Positions 16,292 through 24,455 of a DNA stretch of 64,000 bases are shown here, in pieces. Below the pieces are notes generated by a model that was not told the origin of the DNA, searched no databases, and saw nothing but the letters and a program-made list of their open reading frames with translations. Made by a program: the position numbers and the translations under genes. Numbering within the stretch: the first letter of the stretch is position 1; every line of letters starts with the position of its first letter. This DNA is from Gracilimonas amylolytica (GTDB lineage Bacteria; Bacteroidota; Rhodothermia; Balneolales; Balneolaceae), in contig NZ_PQBS01000011.1 in the NCBI RefSeq assembly GCF_002911695.1, positions 1-64,000 on the forward strand. Reading direction: 5' to 3'.

Positions 16292-17442
16292 ACCTCATCC
16301 GAATACACCGAGGAATTAGCCTCCCTCAAATTATAGGCACTTCGCATTACTTCTCCATAGGCCCCGGCGCTTCGAATAGCGATAATATCTCCACGTACTA
16401 CTTCCGGTATAGAAATATCAGTTCTGAAAGTATCCGAGCTTTCGCAGATGGGACCAACCACATCGTAATTTTTATCACGCTTTGAGCTCGTTAAAACATC
16501 GATGCGGTGGGCTGCCTGATACAGAGCAGGACGAATGAGTTCTGTCATGCCGGCATCAACAATCGCAAAATTCTTGGTCTCACCATATTTGGTGTAAAGA
16601 ACCCTCGTTATCAGGCTTCCACACTGCCCAACTACAGACCGACCAAGTTCAAAATGTAGCTGTTGATGTTCTTTCAGTTTTATTCTGCTTTCAAACAACC
16701 CGAAAAAGCGTTCAAAATCAGGAATGGCATTATCGTTTGGATGGGTGTAATTGATCCCAAATCCCCCGCCAACGTTGATCACTGATAACTCAAACCCCCG
16801 GTTCTCGATATGCTCATTAAGCATATTTGCCCGTTCACAAAGTTCCTCGAAAGGCGTAAAGTTCTCGATCTGAGATCCGATGTGAAAATGAATGCCGATC
16901 AATTTTAAATTATTCAGATCGGGAAGACGATCAAGTACTTCATCCAGGTCTGAGGCATTGATCCCGAATTTATTCTCATTTAACCCGGTCGTGATGTACC
17001 GGTGCGTATCCGCTTCTACATTTGGGTTGAGCCGAAGGGCGATCCGGGCCGTTTTTCCCTGCATTCCGGCCAGTTCATTTAAGACTTCCAGTTCCTGTAC
17101 AGATTCGCAGTTGAAACAAAAGATATCATGCTTCAATCCAAGTTCTATCTCCTCGTCACTTTTACCCACGCCGGCAAACGCGATTTCGCATGCAGAAAAA
17201 CCGGAATCAATGGCTCTCTGAACCTCACCTCCACTCACGCAATCTGCGCCAAGCCCCGCTTCTTTGATCAGTTTCAGGACCTTAGGCTGGTTATTCGCTT
17301 TAAGGGCAAAATGAACGTGAAACCCCTTGGAAAGACCGTGTTTTTGAATTTCCTCCAGTGTGGCGTTCAGCACATCCAGGTCGTAGTAATAGAAGGGCGT
17401 TTTTTGGGTTCTAAAAAAGTCAGTGACTTCAGAAGGAAACAT
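16288..17442 (-). CDS. lysA: Diaminopimelate decarboxylase
   Basis: PLP-dependent decarboxylase of 384 aa that makes L-lysine from meso-diaminopimelate. The PLP lysine lies in HFALKANNQPKVL (about 45-57), and the phosphate-binding glycines are in VINVGGGFGINY (about 220-231). The dimer-partner motif GPICESSDTF (about 330-339), with the catalytic Cys-Glu-Ser, and RSAGAYGEVMRSAYN near the C-terminus are both present. Length is near the lower end for the family. A TATCTTTA box on the minus strand at 17492-17485 lies 43 nt upstream and is the likely promoter. Confidence 0.94.
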   Translation of the reverse strand: MFPSEVTDFFRTQKTPFYYYDLDVLNATLEEIQKHGLSKGFHVHFALKANNQPKVLKLIKEAGLGADCVSGGEVQRAIDSGFSACEIAFAGVGKSDEEIELGLKHDIFCFNCESVQELEVLNELAGMQGKTARIALRLNPNVEADTHRYITTGLNENKFGINASDLDEVLDRLPDLNNLKLIGIHFHIGSQIENFTPFEELCERANMLNEHIENRGFELSVINVGGGFGINYTHPNDNAIPDFERFFGLFESRIKLKEHQQLHFELGRSVVGQCGSLITRVLYTKYGETKNFAIVDAGMTELIRPALYQAAHRIDVLTSSKRDKNYDVVGPICESSDTFRTDISIPEVVRGDIIAIRSAGAYGEVMRSAYNLREANSSVYSDEV

Positions 17443-17484
17443 TAAATGTCGGTTTAAATATGAGAGAGTGAGTTTTTGAGGCTA

Positions 17485-17492
17485 TAAAGATA
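17485..17492 (-). promoter_or_regulatory. Candidate -7 box (TATCTTTA) for lysA
   Basis: The minus strand reads TATCTTTA 43 nt before the lysA ATG, predicting a leader of about 35 nt. It is the same octamer seen upstream of tlpA-ahcY and ffs. Confidence 0.45.
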
Positions 17493-17546
17493 GTCAAATT
17501 TAGGGCAGGTTTTACAAGATCTTTTCAGGTGAATCTGTACTTAAGG

Positions 17547-17578
17547 TTTGACCAATCACAAAAAAGCCGTTATCATTG
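17547..17578 (+). promoter_or_regulatory. Promoter TTTG-N20-TATCATTG of the riboswitch operon
   Basis: TTTG at 17547-17550 and TATCATTG at 17571-17578 (one mismatch to TAnnTTTG) are 20 nt apart. Start of transcription is predicted near 17584, about 10 nt before the riboswitch's first paired element, so the whole leader is made as RNA. Confidence 0.55.
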
Positions 17579-17593
17579 TAAGCGTACAAATAG

Positions 17594-17718
17594 AATCTGC
17601 CTAATCTTATAATATGAGAGCGGAGGACCCGGAAGTGGGGCGTATTTCTGAGACCCGGAAAGGAGCATCTATCAGCTCCAGCCCGTCAGCTAACTTCGCA
17701 GGCATTGATAGAAGATGG
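17594..17718 (+). ncRNA. Cyclic-di-AMP riboswitch (ydaO-yuaA class)
   Basis: The leader contains the hallmark 3' block cccgtcagctaacttcgca at 17682-17700, then ggc and a purine-rich tail. The 5' block gcggaggaccc (17620-17630) is followed by tggggcgtattt (17636-17647). Both blocks sit in the order and spacing of ydaO-yuaA aptamers. The closing helix forms between tgcct (17598-17602) and aggca (17700-17704), with a second helix between atctt (17604-17608) and aagat (17712-17716). An internal hairpin pairs ggagc (17662-17666) with gctcc (17675-17679). Family members bind two c-di-AMP molecules and turn off ion/osmolyte or wall genes. No T-rich terminator follows, so control may be translational. 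The segment gaaga (17711-17715) could instead pair with tcttc (17741-17745) as the switching helix. Confidence 0.9.
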
Positions 17719-17776
17719 AACATGCTGCATGTGTGATCGGTCTTCACATCCTTAACATTTATTCCGAGTAAAACAC

Positions 17777-18439
17777 ATGAGTTTAGATCAAAAAAATTAC
17801 TTGCTTTCTGCAAGCAATTATGAGATTCCGAATGCCATAGAAGAGTGTACCGGTATTCGTTTAGGGGAACAGTTGATACGTTCTGTTTTATTAACGACCG
17901 ATCTTGCATTTATCAACAGCTTGCAGGCTGATTCTGTGATGGCGGTGCACCCGTTTGATAAATCATCACATATGGATGAGGTGATCATTGATTTTAGTGA
18001 CAAACCCGTTTTTTGCGATATAGGCGGTGGTTTATTGCATGAGCATGAGGCCACGGAAGCAGCTAAGCGGTCGCTGCATGTTGGGGCATCCGCAGTGGTG
18101 ATCTCCAAACCAACCCCGGCAGAGGTCATCAGTAATATAAAGTCACAGATCAATGGATCGCTGATCTATACCGTGATGTTTGAGGCGGAACCGGTCAAAG
18201 ATCTGGCAGAAGCCGGAGTAGATATCTTTAATGTGGCAACCGGTGAATTTACGGCAGAATCTGTAAGTCATATACGTAACTTGCTCCCGGAAATACCTAT
18301 CATGGCAAGTGGTGGCCCGCATAACTCAACGATACGTGAAACCATTCGGGCAGGAGCAGATGCCATAGTCTTCAATCCACCAACCGCAACGGAAATGATG
18401 CGTGCCGTGTTTGAAGGGTTTAGAAATAATAACCGGTGA
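17777..18439 (+). CDS. TIM-barrel protein of unknown function, first gene under the c-di-AMP riboswitch
   Basis: A protein of 220 aa that reads as an alpha/beta barrel, distantly like KDPG aldolase, DUF561 or ThiG-type proteins. Strand-like segments alternate with helices: DSVMAVHP, KPVFCDIGGGLL, ASAVVIS, LIYTVMFEAEP, DIFNVATG, IPIMASGGPHNSTI and ADAIVFNPP. The glycine-rich IMASGGPHN near 175-183 is a typical barrel phosphate-binding loop. I see no aldolase lysine I can name with confidence. There is no signal peptide or membrane helix. It is 61 nt from the antiporter gene and shares the riboswitch leader, so its product probably serves potassium, osmolyte or turgor control; that is inference. 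Confidence 0.75.
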   Translation: MSLDQKNYLLSASNYEIPNAIEECTGIRLGEQLIRSVLLTTDLAFINSLQADSVMAVHPFDKSSHMDEVIIDFSDKPVFCDIGGGLLHEHEATEAAKRSLHVGASAVVISKPTPAEVISNIKSQINGSLIYTVMFEAEPVKDLAEAGVDIFNVATGEFTAESVSHIRNLLPEIPIMASGGPHNSTIRETIRAGADAIVFNPPTATEMMRAVFEGFRNNNR

Positions 18440-18500
18440 GAAATTTTCGTCAATGTTTAAGTTGACGGTTCCTGAAAAGCAATTCACAGCCTGATGCCAT

Positions 18501-20978
18501 ATGGATGAAATACTGAACCTGTCGCTGCCATTTTCAAATCCTGTTCTGATCTTTGCGTTGGTCATGGTGGTGATTCTTGTTGCCCCCATTCTATCCAAAA
18601 AGATCAAGATTCCCGGAATAGTAGGCATCATACTTTCGGGGATGCTTATTGGCCCCAGTGTGCTACACCTTCTGGAGCGTGACAGCACCATTGAACTGCT
18701 TGGAACCGTGGGATTATTATATCTGATGTTTACGGCCGGCCTGTCGATCGACCTGAACCGATTTGAAAAACTGCGAAATCAGAGCATTGGTTTTGGACTG
18801 ATCTCGTATCTGTTTCCGGCAGCAGGAGCCTACTTTGCGGGAATACACTGGCTGAATTATTCTCTTGAAAGCTCTCTGTTACTTGGAGCAATCGTCGGTT
18901 CACATACACTGCTTGCCTATCCGATCATTGAAAGGTTAGGGATCACAAAGAATACCGCGGTCACCATGTCGATGGGAGGAACCTTGGTAACCGACACACT
19001 TTCTCTGGGTATATTGGCAATTATCGCAGGAACTGTTGGTGATGAACAGGGGCCGGGTTACTGGACGGTCTTCGCCACTTCCATTGCCGTGTTTCTGGCA
19101 GCGGCTATTCTCACGTTACCACGCGTTGGCAGATGGTTTTTCCGCACCATGAAGCACGAGACGGATGTGGATTTCGTTTTCCTGATGGCGGTTCTTTTTG
19201 CCACGGCATTTATCGCTGAGATGGCAGGACTGGCATCCATTATTGGAGCCTTTATTGCCGGTTTATTGCTGAACCGATTGGTGCCGGGTAACGGAACCCT
19301 GATGAGCCGTATTCAATTTGTGGGCAACGCGTTATTCATTCCGTTCTTTTTGATCTCAGTTGGGATGCTGGTGGATGTGCAGGTACTTGGAAGCCTTGAA
19401 GTCTGGATCTATGCCCTGATCTTTACCATGCTGGTATTTGTCGGGAAAGCACTGGCTTCCGGTATTGTAAGGCTGATCAAAGGCTTTTCAAACGCCGAGG
19501 GTTTTGTGATCTTTGGGTTGACCACTCCTCAATCTGCCGCAACCCTTGCTGTTACACTGCTTGGTTTTGATCTTGGCTTTTTTGATCAAACCGCTGTAAA
19601 CGCAGTCGTGATCATGATCTTGTTAACCTGTCTGGTAGGACCCTGGATGGTTGAGAAATTTGGGAGGGATGTAGTTCTTCAGGAAGAGAAAAAACCTTAT
19701 GAACCATCTCAAACTCCACAAAGGATCATTGTTCCGCTGGCAAATCCGGAAACATCGGATGCCCTTATGGATATTGCTTTCATGATCCGTGACGAAAAAT
19801 CGGAGGAGCCCATTTTCCCATTAACGGTTGCCCGCGATGGCAAAGATGTAGATGCACAGGTGGCAAGAGGAGAGAAGATGCTTAGCCATGCGGTGGTTCA
19901 TGCGGCAGCAGCTGAAGTGCCCGTGAATCCGGTGACATCCATCGATCTGAACATCGCAAATGGAATTGCCAGATCGGTGAATGAAAAGCTGGCCTCTGTG
20001 GTAGTGATCGGGTGGAATGGAGCTACTTCTGCCACGCAACGAATTTTTGGAAGTATCCTGGACCAGCTATTACAAAAGATCGACGAGATGGTGATGGTTT
20101 GCAAGACCCATAAACCGATCAATACGGTAAAAAGAGTGGTGATAGCGGTTCCTCCATATGCCTCACTCGAGCCGGGTTTTTCAGGAGCTGTTCGGTCCCT
20201 GAAGCTGATGGTTGATCAGGTTGGAGGTACCCTGACTATACTGGCTCCAAAAGAACGGATGAAAAATGTGGAGAAAAGAATTAAGAAAGTGAAACCTGAT
20301 ATAGAAACAGAGTTTATACCTATAGATGGTTGGGGAGAATTACCGGCATGGATGGACAAGCATACATTAAAAGATGATCTGTTTGTATTGTTGAGTGCCC
20401 GCGAAGGCTCTCTTTCATGGCGGCCTGCATTGGATCGCCTTCCGAGGGTGATATCCCAGAGATATCCAGATCTTGGGTTCATTACGGTATATCCCTCAGA
20501 AGTTGAACAGGATGGTAAGAACAGGGATCAGGAATCAGGAATGAAGTTGCTGAAATCCACTGATATCGTGATCTCTGAAACAGGAGAAAGCCTGGAACAT
20601 AAGTTTGTGCGGATGCTGAGTGCCAATAAAAACATTGATGAAAAAGATGTAGAGCGACTTATACATCGGCTTTTAACTAACTCGTCCGATTATTCCCCTG
20701 AAATGATGGCCGGCGTGGTGCTTTACGATGCCCACACCTCATTGATACAGGAACAGCAGTTGCTGATCGGAGTAGTTAAAGAAGGAATCCGGATCCCTAA
20801 AACAGCCCATAAAGCCCGGGTTGTTCTGATGTTGTTAAGTCCTAAACAGTTACCGGTTAAAGAGCATTTAAGAGGGGTGAATCGGGCTGCCCGATTGATC
20901 AGGCCGGGCGAAAATGTAAATAAACTAATTTCAGCTCAAAGCCCTGAAGAGGTTTACAGTATTTTGATCAAACAATAA
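18501..20978 (+). CDS. CPA2-family cation:proton antiporter with C-terminal USP-like domains
   Basis: A membrane protein of 825 aa. Residues 1-390 hold about 12 hydrophobic segments of the CPA2/Kef-type exchanger fold, with KIPGIVGIILSGMLIGPSVL, MFTAGLSIDLNRFE and GGTLVTDTLSLGILA as family blocks. Residues 400-825 are cytoplasmic and appear to contain two universal-stress-protein-like regions, starting near RIIVPLANPETSDALMDIA and VKRVVIAVPPYASL. Members exchange Na+ or K+ for H+. It is the second gene of the riboswitch transcript, fitting the known c-di-AMP control of K+ export. A 6-bp hairpin (cgtcaa/ttgacg, 18448-18467) lies in the 61-nt gap. Confidence 0.9.
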   Translation: MDEILNLSLPFSNPVLIFALVMVVILVAPILSKKIKIPGIVGIILSGMLIGPSVLHLLERDSTIELLGTVGLLYLMFTAGLSIDLNRFEKLRNQSIGFGLISYLFPAAGAYFAGIHWLNYSLESSLLLGAIVGSHTLLAYPIIERLGITKNTAVTMSMGGTLVTDTLSLGILAIIAGTVGDEQGPGYWTVFATSIAVFLAAAILTLPRVGRWFFRTMKHETDVDFVFLMAVLFATAFIAEMAGLASIIGAFIAGLLLNRLVPGNGTLMSRIQFVGNALFIPFFLISVGMLVDVQVLGSLEVWIYALIFTMLVFVGKALASGIVRLIKGFSNAEGFVIFGLTTPQSAATLAVTLLGFDLGFFDQTAVNAVVIMILLTCLVGPWMVEKFGRDVVLQEEKKPYEPSQTPQRIIVPLANPETSDALMDIAFMIRDEKSEEPIFPLTVARDGKDVDAQVARGEKMLSHAVVHAAAAEVPVNPVTSIDLNIANGIARSVNEKLASVVVIGWNGATSATQRIFGSILDQLLQKIDEMVMVCKTHKPINTVKRVVIAVPPYASLEPGFSGAVRSLKLMVDQVGGTLTILAPKERMKNVEKRIKKVKPDIETEFIPIDGWGELPAWMDKHTLKDDLFVLLSAREGSLSWRPALDRLPRVISQRYPDLGFITVYPSEVEQDGKNRDQESGMKLLKSTDIVISETGESLEHKFVRMLSANKNIDEKDVERLIHRLLTNSSDYSPEMMAGVVLYDAHTSLIQEQQLLIGVVKEGIRIPKTAHKARVVLMLLSPKQLPVKEHLRGVNRAARLIRPGENVNKLISAQSPEEVYSILIKQ

Positions 20979-21246
20979 GAGATGGTAAATGGGAAGAAGT
21001 CAAAACCCGTTCGCCTCTAAGAACTTGAGTATGAATATTTTAACTTAAAATGGAATTGATTAGGTTCAAAAAACATTAATCATGTCCGTTGAAAGACGTG
21101 GGTCAGAAATTCTGATCTGAAAAAAATGAAATAGTGTAACATTTAACAGGCGTTAGCAGATCAGATTTTGTTGTTATTCAATGCTATCATATTTTGCTAA
21201 CCAAAAATAACCATGCTCCGGATTAGCGGAGATACAATCAGACTTA
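20979..21246. other. Intergenic leader upstream of the APC permease
   Basis: This 268-nt AT-rich gap holds several small hairpins: tcagaa-a-ttctga (21103-21115), a 7-bp gttagca/tgctaac pair enclosing 36 nt (21152-21201), and ctccg-gattag-cggag (21216-21231) ending 15 nt before the permease ATG. None matches a riboswitch class I know, and the c-di-AMP aptamer blocks are absent. It may be a structured leader or simply a promoter region. Confidence 0.3.
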
Positions 21247-23346
21247 ATGAAGCATAAGAAATTAGCGAAAGAATTAGGGCTTTCGGATGTATATGCGATC
21301 GCAACCGGGGCTATGTTCAGTTCCGGATTTTTCCTACTACCCGGTTTAGCTGCAGCCGAAACCGGTCCCTCAGTGGTTTTGGCTTACCTGGTTTCCGGTA
21401 TCATTGTTTTACCCACTATGTTCAGTGTGGCTGAGCTTGCAACAGCCTTACCGCGTTCCGGCGGTACTTATTATATCATAGACCGAAGTCTGGGCCCCAT
21501 GCTGGGTACCATTGGTGGGTTCGGTTCATGGCTGGCTTTAGTTCTCAAAAGTGCCTTTGCCCTTATCGGTATGGGGGCATATATCGCCATATTTTATGAT
21601 GTGAATATATTATTTGTAGCAGTATTCCTGACCATAGTCTTCGGAATTCTGAATATTGTCGGAGCTAAAGAGACCACATGGCTTCAAAAAATATTGGTCG
21701 CCGCTCTTGTTACTATCATGTTCTTTTATATCGTGCAGGGGGTTTTTGAGATCTTCTCAATGGATATCAGAGTGATCACTGAAAATCAATTCAAACCATT
21801 TTTTACAGATGGGGTGTTTGGCTTTTTTGCGACCGTTGGGATGGTGTTTGTGTCTTATGCCGGTTTGACTAAAGTTGCGAGTATTGCAGAGGAGGTGAAA
21901 AATCCGGATCGTAATATTCCTTTAGGGATGTTCTTAGCCATTGGAACCGCTGTGATCGTATATGTTGTAGGTGTGTATATCATGGTGGCACTACTTGAGC
22001 CTAATGCTTTTCGTGAAGACCTGACTCCTGTTGCCACTGCCGGTGAAGTATTCCTTGATTGGTTGCCTGAGCCCGGCGGTTTGATCCTGGTTGTAGTGGC
22101 TGCTGTAGCGGCCTTTGCTTCCACAGGGAATGCAGGAATTATGTCTGCTTCCAGATACCCAATGGCCATGGCTCGCGACAAGTTGATCAACAAGAATTTC
22201 GCAAACATTGGTAAACTTGGTACCCCACATTGGTCAGTAGTTGGTACGGTGGCACTCATGCTCTTCTTCCTACTTGCTTTTAATGTGGCCGAAGTGGCAA
22301 AGCTTGCAAGTGCCTTTCAGTTGTTGTTGTTTGGATTGTTGAATCTGGCTGTGATCGTTATGCGTGAGAGTAGAATTCAGGAGTATGATCCCGGATTTAA
22401 ATCTCCCTGGTATCCATGGGTTCAGATAGCCGGTATCATCCTTTCTATTATTTTGATCTTTGAGATGGGAGTGCTTTCAATTCTGTTTACCGTAGCGGTT
22501 ACAGTGGCATCCATTATATGGTACAAATACTATGCTCAGGATAAGGTAGAACGGCAGGGAGCCATCTTCCATGTGCATGCCCGATTAGGTGAAAATAAGG
22601 ATCAGGGACTTGAAAATGAGATGCGCGGTATACTTCGTGAGAAGGGGCTCAGACAAGAAGACCCATACGAAGAATTGGTTTCACGGGCTGATGTACTCGA
22701 CTTCTCTCCGGAGACAGATTATGATACGATCTTTAATAAGGCAGCTGAGAGTCTGGCCGAGAAATTGAACATCACGATCGAAGAGCTGCGTAAGTTATTT
22801 ATGAACTCAGCCGATAATTCTGCTATTCAGATTGCCGAAGGTGTAGCCTTAAATCACGCCAGGCTCAAAGAAGACATTTCACCGGAACTGGTATTGGTTC
22901 GAATTCGCGAAGGATACAGTAAGAGAAAGCTCAAAAAGGATGCTGAGAGTGATCAGAAATTACACAGCATCATATTCTTTGTCAGTTCAGAGGCTAATAC
23001 CGGTCAGCATTTAAGGATATTGGCTCATATTGCTGAGATGGTGGGTTCTAAAAACTTCGTTGAGCGCTGGTGTAAAGCCCAAAATGAAGAAGAGTTGAGA
23101 GAGATCCTGCTCAGGGATGAACGGTTTATCAAGATAACCCTCAATCCTGACGACAGCACTCAGCAGTATATCGGTAAGATGATCAAGGAGATCTCCTTCC
23201 CGGGGCAAAGTCTGATCACGATCATTCGTCGTGGTGGTGATATCAAGATCCCTCATGGTATAACGGTACTTCAGGAAGGCGATGAGTTATCTATTATCGG
23301 TGAAGTCGAGGATATCGATGAGCTTAAGAAGATGCTGAAGGAATAG
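21247..23346 (+). CDS. APC-family permease fused to EIIA-like and RCK_C (TrkA_C) domains
   Basis: A protein of 699 aa. Residues 1-430 form about 12 transmembrane helices of the amino acid/polyamine/cation (APC) superfamily, including the unwound first helix GAMFSSGFFLLPG and the conserved SYAGLTKVASIAEEVKNPDR. Residues about 470-620 resemble a PTS EIIA type-2 domain: a histidine sits in VALNHARL where EIIA has xIPHAR, followed by IIFFVSSEAN and HLRILAHIAEM. Residues 620-699 are an RCK_C domain (FPGQSLITIIRRGGDIKIPH, LQEGDELSIIGEVEDI). RCK_C domains of several K+ transporters bind c-di-AMP. The transported solute is unknown; K+ or amino acids are possible. Confidence 0.88.
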   Translation: MKHKKLAKELGLSDVYAIATGAMFSSGFFLLPGLAAAETGPSVVLAYLVSGIIVLPTMFSVAELATALPRSGGTYYIIDRSLGPMLGTIGGFGSWLALVLKSAFALIGMGAYIAIFYDVNILFVAVFLTIVFGILNIVGAKETTWLQKILVAALVTIMFFYIVQGVFEIFSMDIRVITENQFKPFFTDGVFGFFATVGMVFVSYAGLTKVASIAEEVKNPDRNIPLGMFLAIGTAVIVYVVGVYIMVALLEPNAFREDLTPVATAGEVFLDWLPEPGGLILVVVAAVAAFASTGNAGIMSASRYPMAMARDKLINKNFANIGKLGTPHWSVVGTVALMLFFLLAFNVAEVAKLASAFQLLLFGLLNLAVIVMRESRIQEYDPGFKSPWYPWVQIAGIILSIILIFEMGVLSILFTVAVTVASIIWYKYYAQDKVERQGAIFHVHARLGENKDQGLENEMRGILREKGLRQEDPYEELVSRADVLDFSPETDYDTIFNKAAESLAEKLNITIEELRKLFMNSADNSAIQIAEGVALNHARLKEDISPELVLVRIREGYSKRKLKKDAESDQKLHSIIFFVSSEANTGQHLRILAHIAEMVGSKNFVERWCKAQNEEELREILLRDERFIKITLNPDDSTQQYIGKMIKEISFPGQSLITIIRRGGDIKIPHGITVLQEGDELSIIGEVEDIDELKKMLKE

Positions 23347-23367
23347 ACCTTGGTTTCGGGGCAAAGA

Positions 23368-23727
23368 TCAATCACTGTCAGAGTAGTATAAAGCTTCTAA
23401 CTCCTCCATGGATATATGTAGAAGCTTCATATACTTGAACAGTGAAGGAAGTTTAATATCGAAGAACTCCTTTTTTTTGAGATCAAGTACTTTATCATAG
23501 GCATCAGCTGTAACAAAATACCCAACCCCTCTTTTGTTCGACACTATGCCATTATTTTGTAGTTCGTGGAATGCACGCAAAGCTGTATTAGGGTTGACCT
23601 CCATCAAAACAGCTACTTCCCGAACAGATGGGATGTTATCTCCATCGCCCCATTTTTTAGTGAGGATCTGATCATAGAAGTAATCCGTGATCTGTAAATA
23701 AATGGGTTTGTTCTCAGAGAAATGCAT
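23368..23727 (-). CDS. GntR-family regulator, YtrA subfamily
   Basis: A regulator of 119 aa with an N-terminal winged helix (about 1-75): YLQITDYFYDQIL, IPSVREVAVLMEVNPNTALR and GIVSNKRGVGYFV are the GntR hallmarks. A short C-terminal helical tail replaces a ligand-binding domain, which defines the YtrA subfamily, typically linked to ABC transporters. Its ATG overlaps the permease stop by 1 nt (TAATG), so I prefer this start to one 42 nt upstream. It is the last gene of the operon and probably represses it through the inverted repeat at 25313-25344. Confidence 0.9.
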   Translation of the reverse strand: MHFSENKPIYLQITDYFYDQILTKKWGDGDNIPSVREVAVLMEVNPNTALRAFHELQNNGIVSNKRGVGYFVTADAYDKVLDLKKKEFFDIKLPSLFKYMKLLHISMEELEALYYSDSD

Positions 23728-24455
23728 TATGCCAATTCCATTCTTTTTAGTCTGATATAGGATACCCATATAAAAAAGGCAGAAATCGCAACGGTTAGGG
23801 TGCAGGTGGTAATAATCCTGAAAGTTGAAGTTGCTGTCAGTGTTGTTGGAATCTTAAGAAATAAGCCATCTGGTGTAAAGGTATTAACAAGCAACAGTGC
23901 GATAAGTCCAAATAAAATTAGCACACCTAACATTGCGACTAAGGTGCTCAGAAAATTATTGGACCTGAAATGAACAGCCCCAAAAAAGAAAATAGATTGA
24001 TATATGATATAGGGCCATATTTCATTAAAGATCCGGATACTGAAGAACCAATCAGCCGGTAACCCGATCAAAAGGCTAAGTACATATAGGAGAAAAAGGC
24101 CAACAACTGTATATGCGCAAGATGAAAGTAACCATGCAGAAATTATTTTTTCAAACGCCGTAGCAGGTAGAGTAAAAAACAGTGGTGCAGAATTAGCTGA
24201 ATTCTTCTCGTAAAACATGATACTCGTAAAGGCATAACCAACCAGGGTAAAGATCACAAAACCAAATGTAATTATGGATTCTGCCGCAATAGGCGAAATA
24301 CCACCATAATACAGAACGGTTCCTTTTATAAAAACGACACCACAAATAAGGGAAATTAGACCGATCTGTATAGTCCGTTTGTTTATCATCACATTTCGAT
24401 GAAACAAGAGCTTAATTCTGTATAAAGATGTTTTGGATGTTATCTCTTTGCTCAT
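23727..24455 (-). CDS. ABC transporter permease (ABC-2-like membrane protein)
   Basis: A protein of 242 aa with about six hydrophobic segments: IGLISLICGVVFIKGTVLY, ESIITFGFVIFTLVGYAFT, LLSSCAYTVVGLFLLYVLSLL, IYQSIFFFGAVHF, LVAMLGVLILFGLIALLLV and TLTVAISAFFIWV. There is no recognised family block beyond this topology. Its position between the ATPase (4-nt overlap) and the YtrA-type regulator (1-nt overlap) makes it the membrane partner of that ATPase. The substrate is unknown; YtrA-linked systems often respond to cell-envelope-active compounds. Confidence 0.8.
   Translation of the reverse strand: MSKEITSKTSLYRIKLLFHRNVMINKRTIQIGLISLICGVVFIKGTVLYYGGISPIAAESIITFGFVIFTLVGYAFTSIMFYEKNSANSAPLFFTLPATAFEKIISAWLLSSCAYTVVGLFLLYVLSLLIGLPADWFFSIRIFNEIWPYIIYQSIFFFGAVHFRSNNFLSTLVAMLGVLILFGLIALLLVNTFTPDGLFLKIPTTLTATSTFRIITTCTLTVAISAFFIWVSYIRLKRMELA

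Noticed and set aside
17594-17718. Cobalamin or SAM riboswitch as an alternative for the leader RNA
   Set aside because: The conserved blocks of those classes are missing, while the gtcagctaac...ggc and ggaggaccc...tggggcg blocks fit the ydaO-yuaA class.
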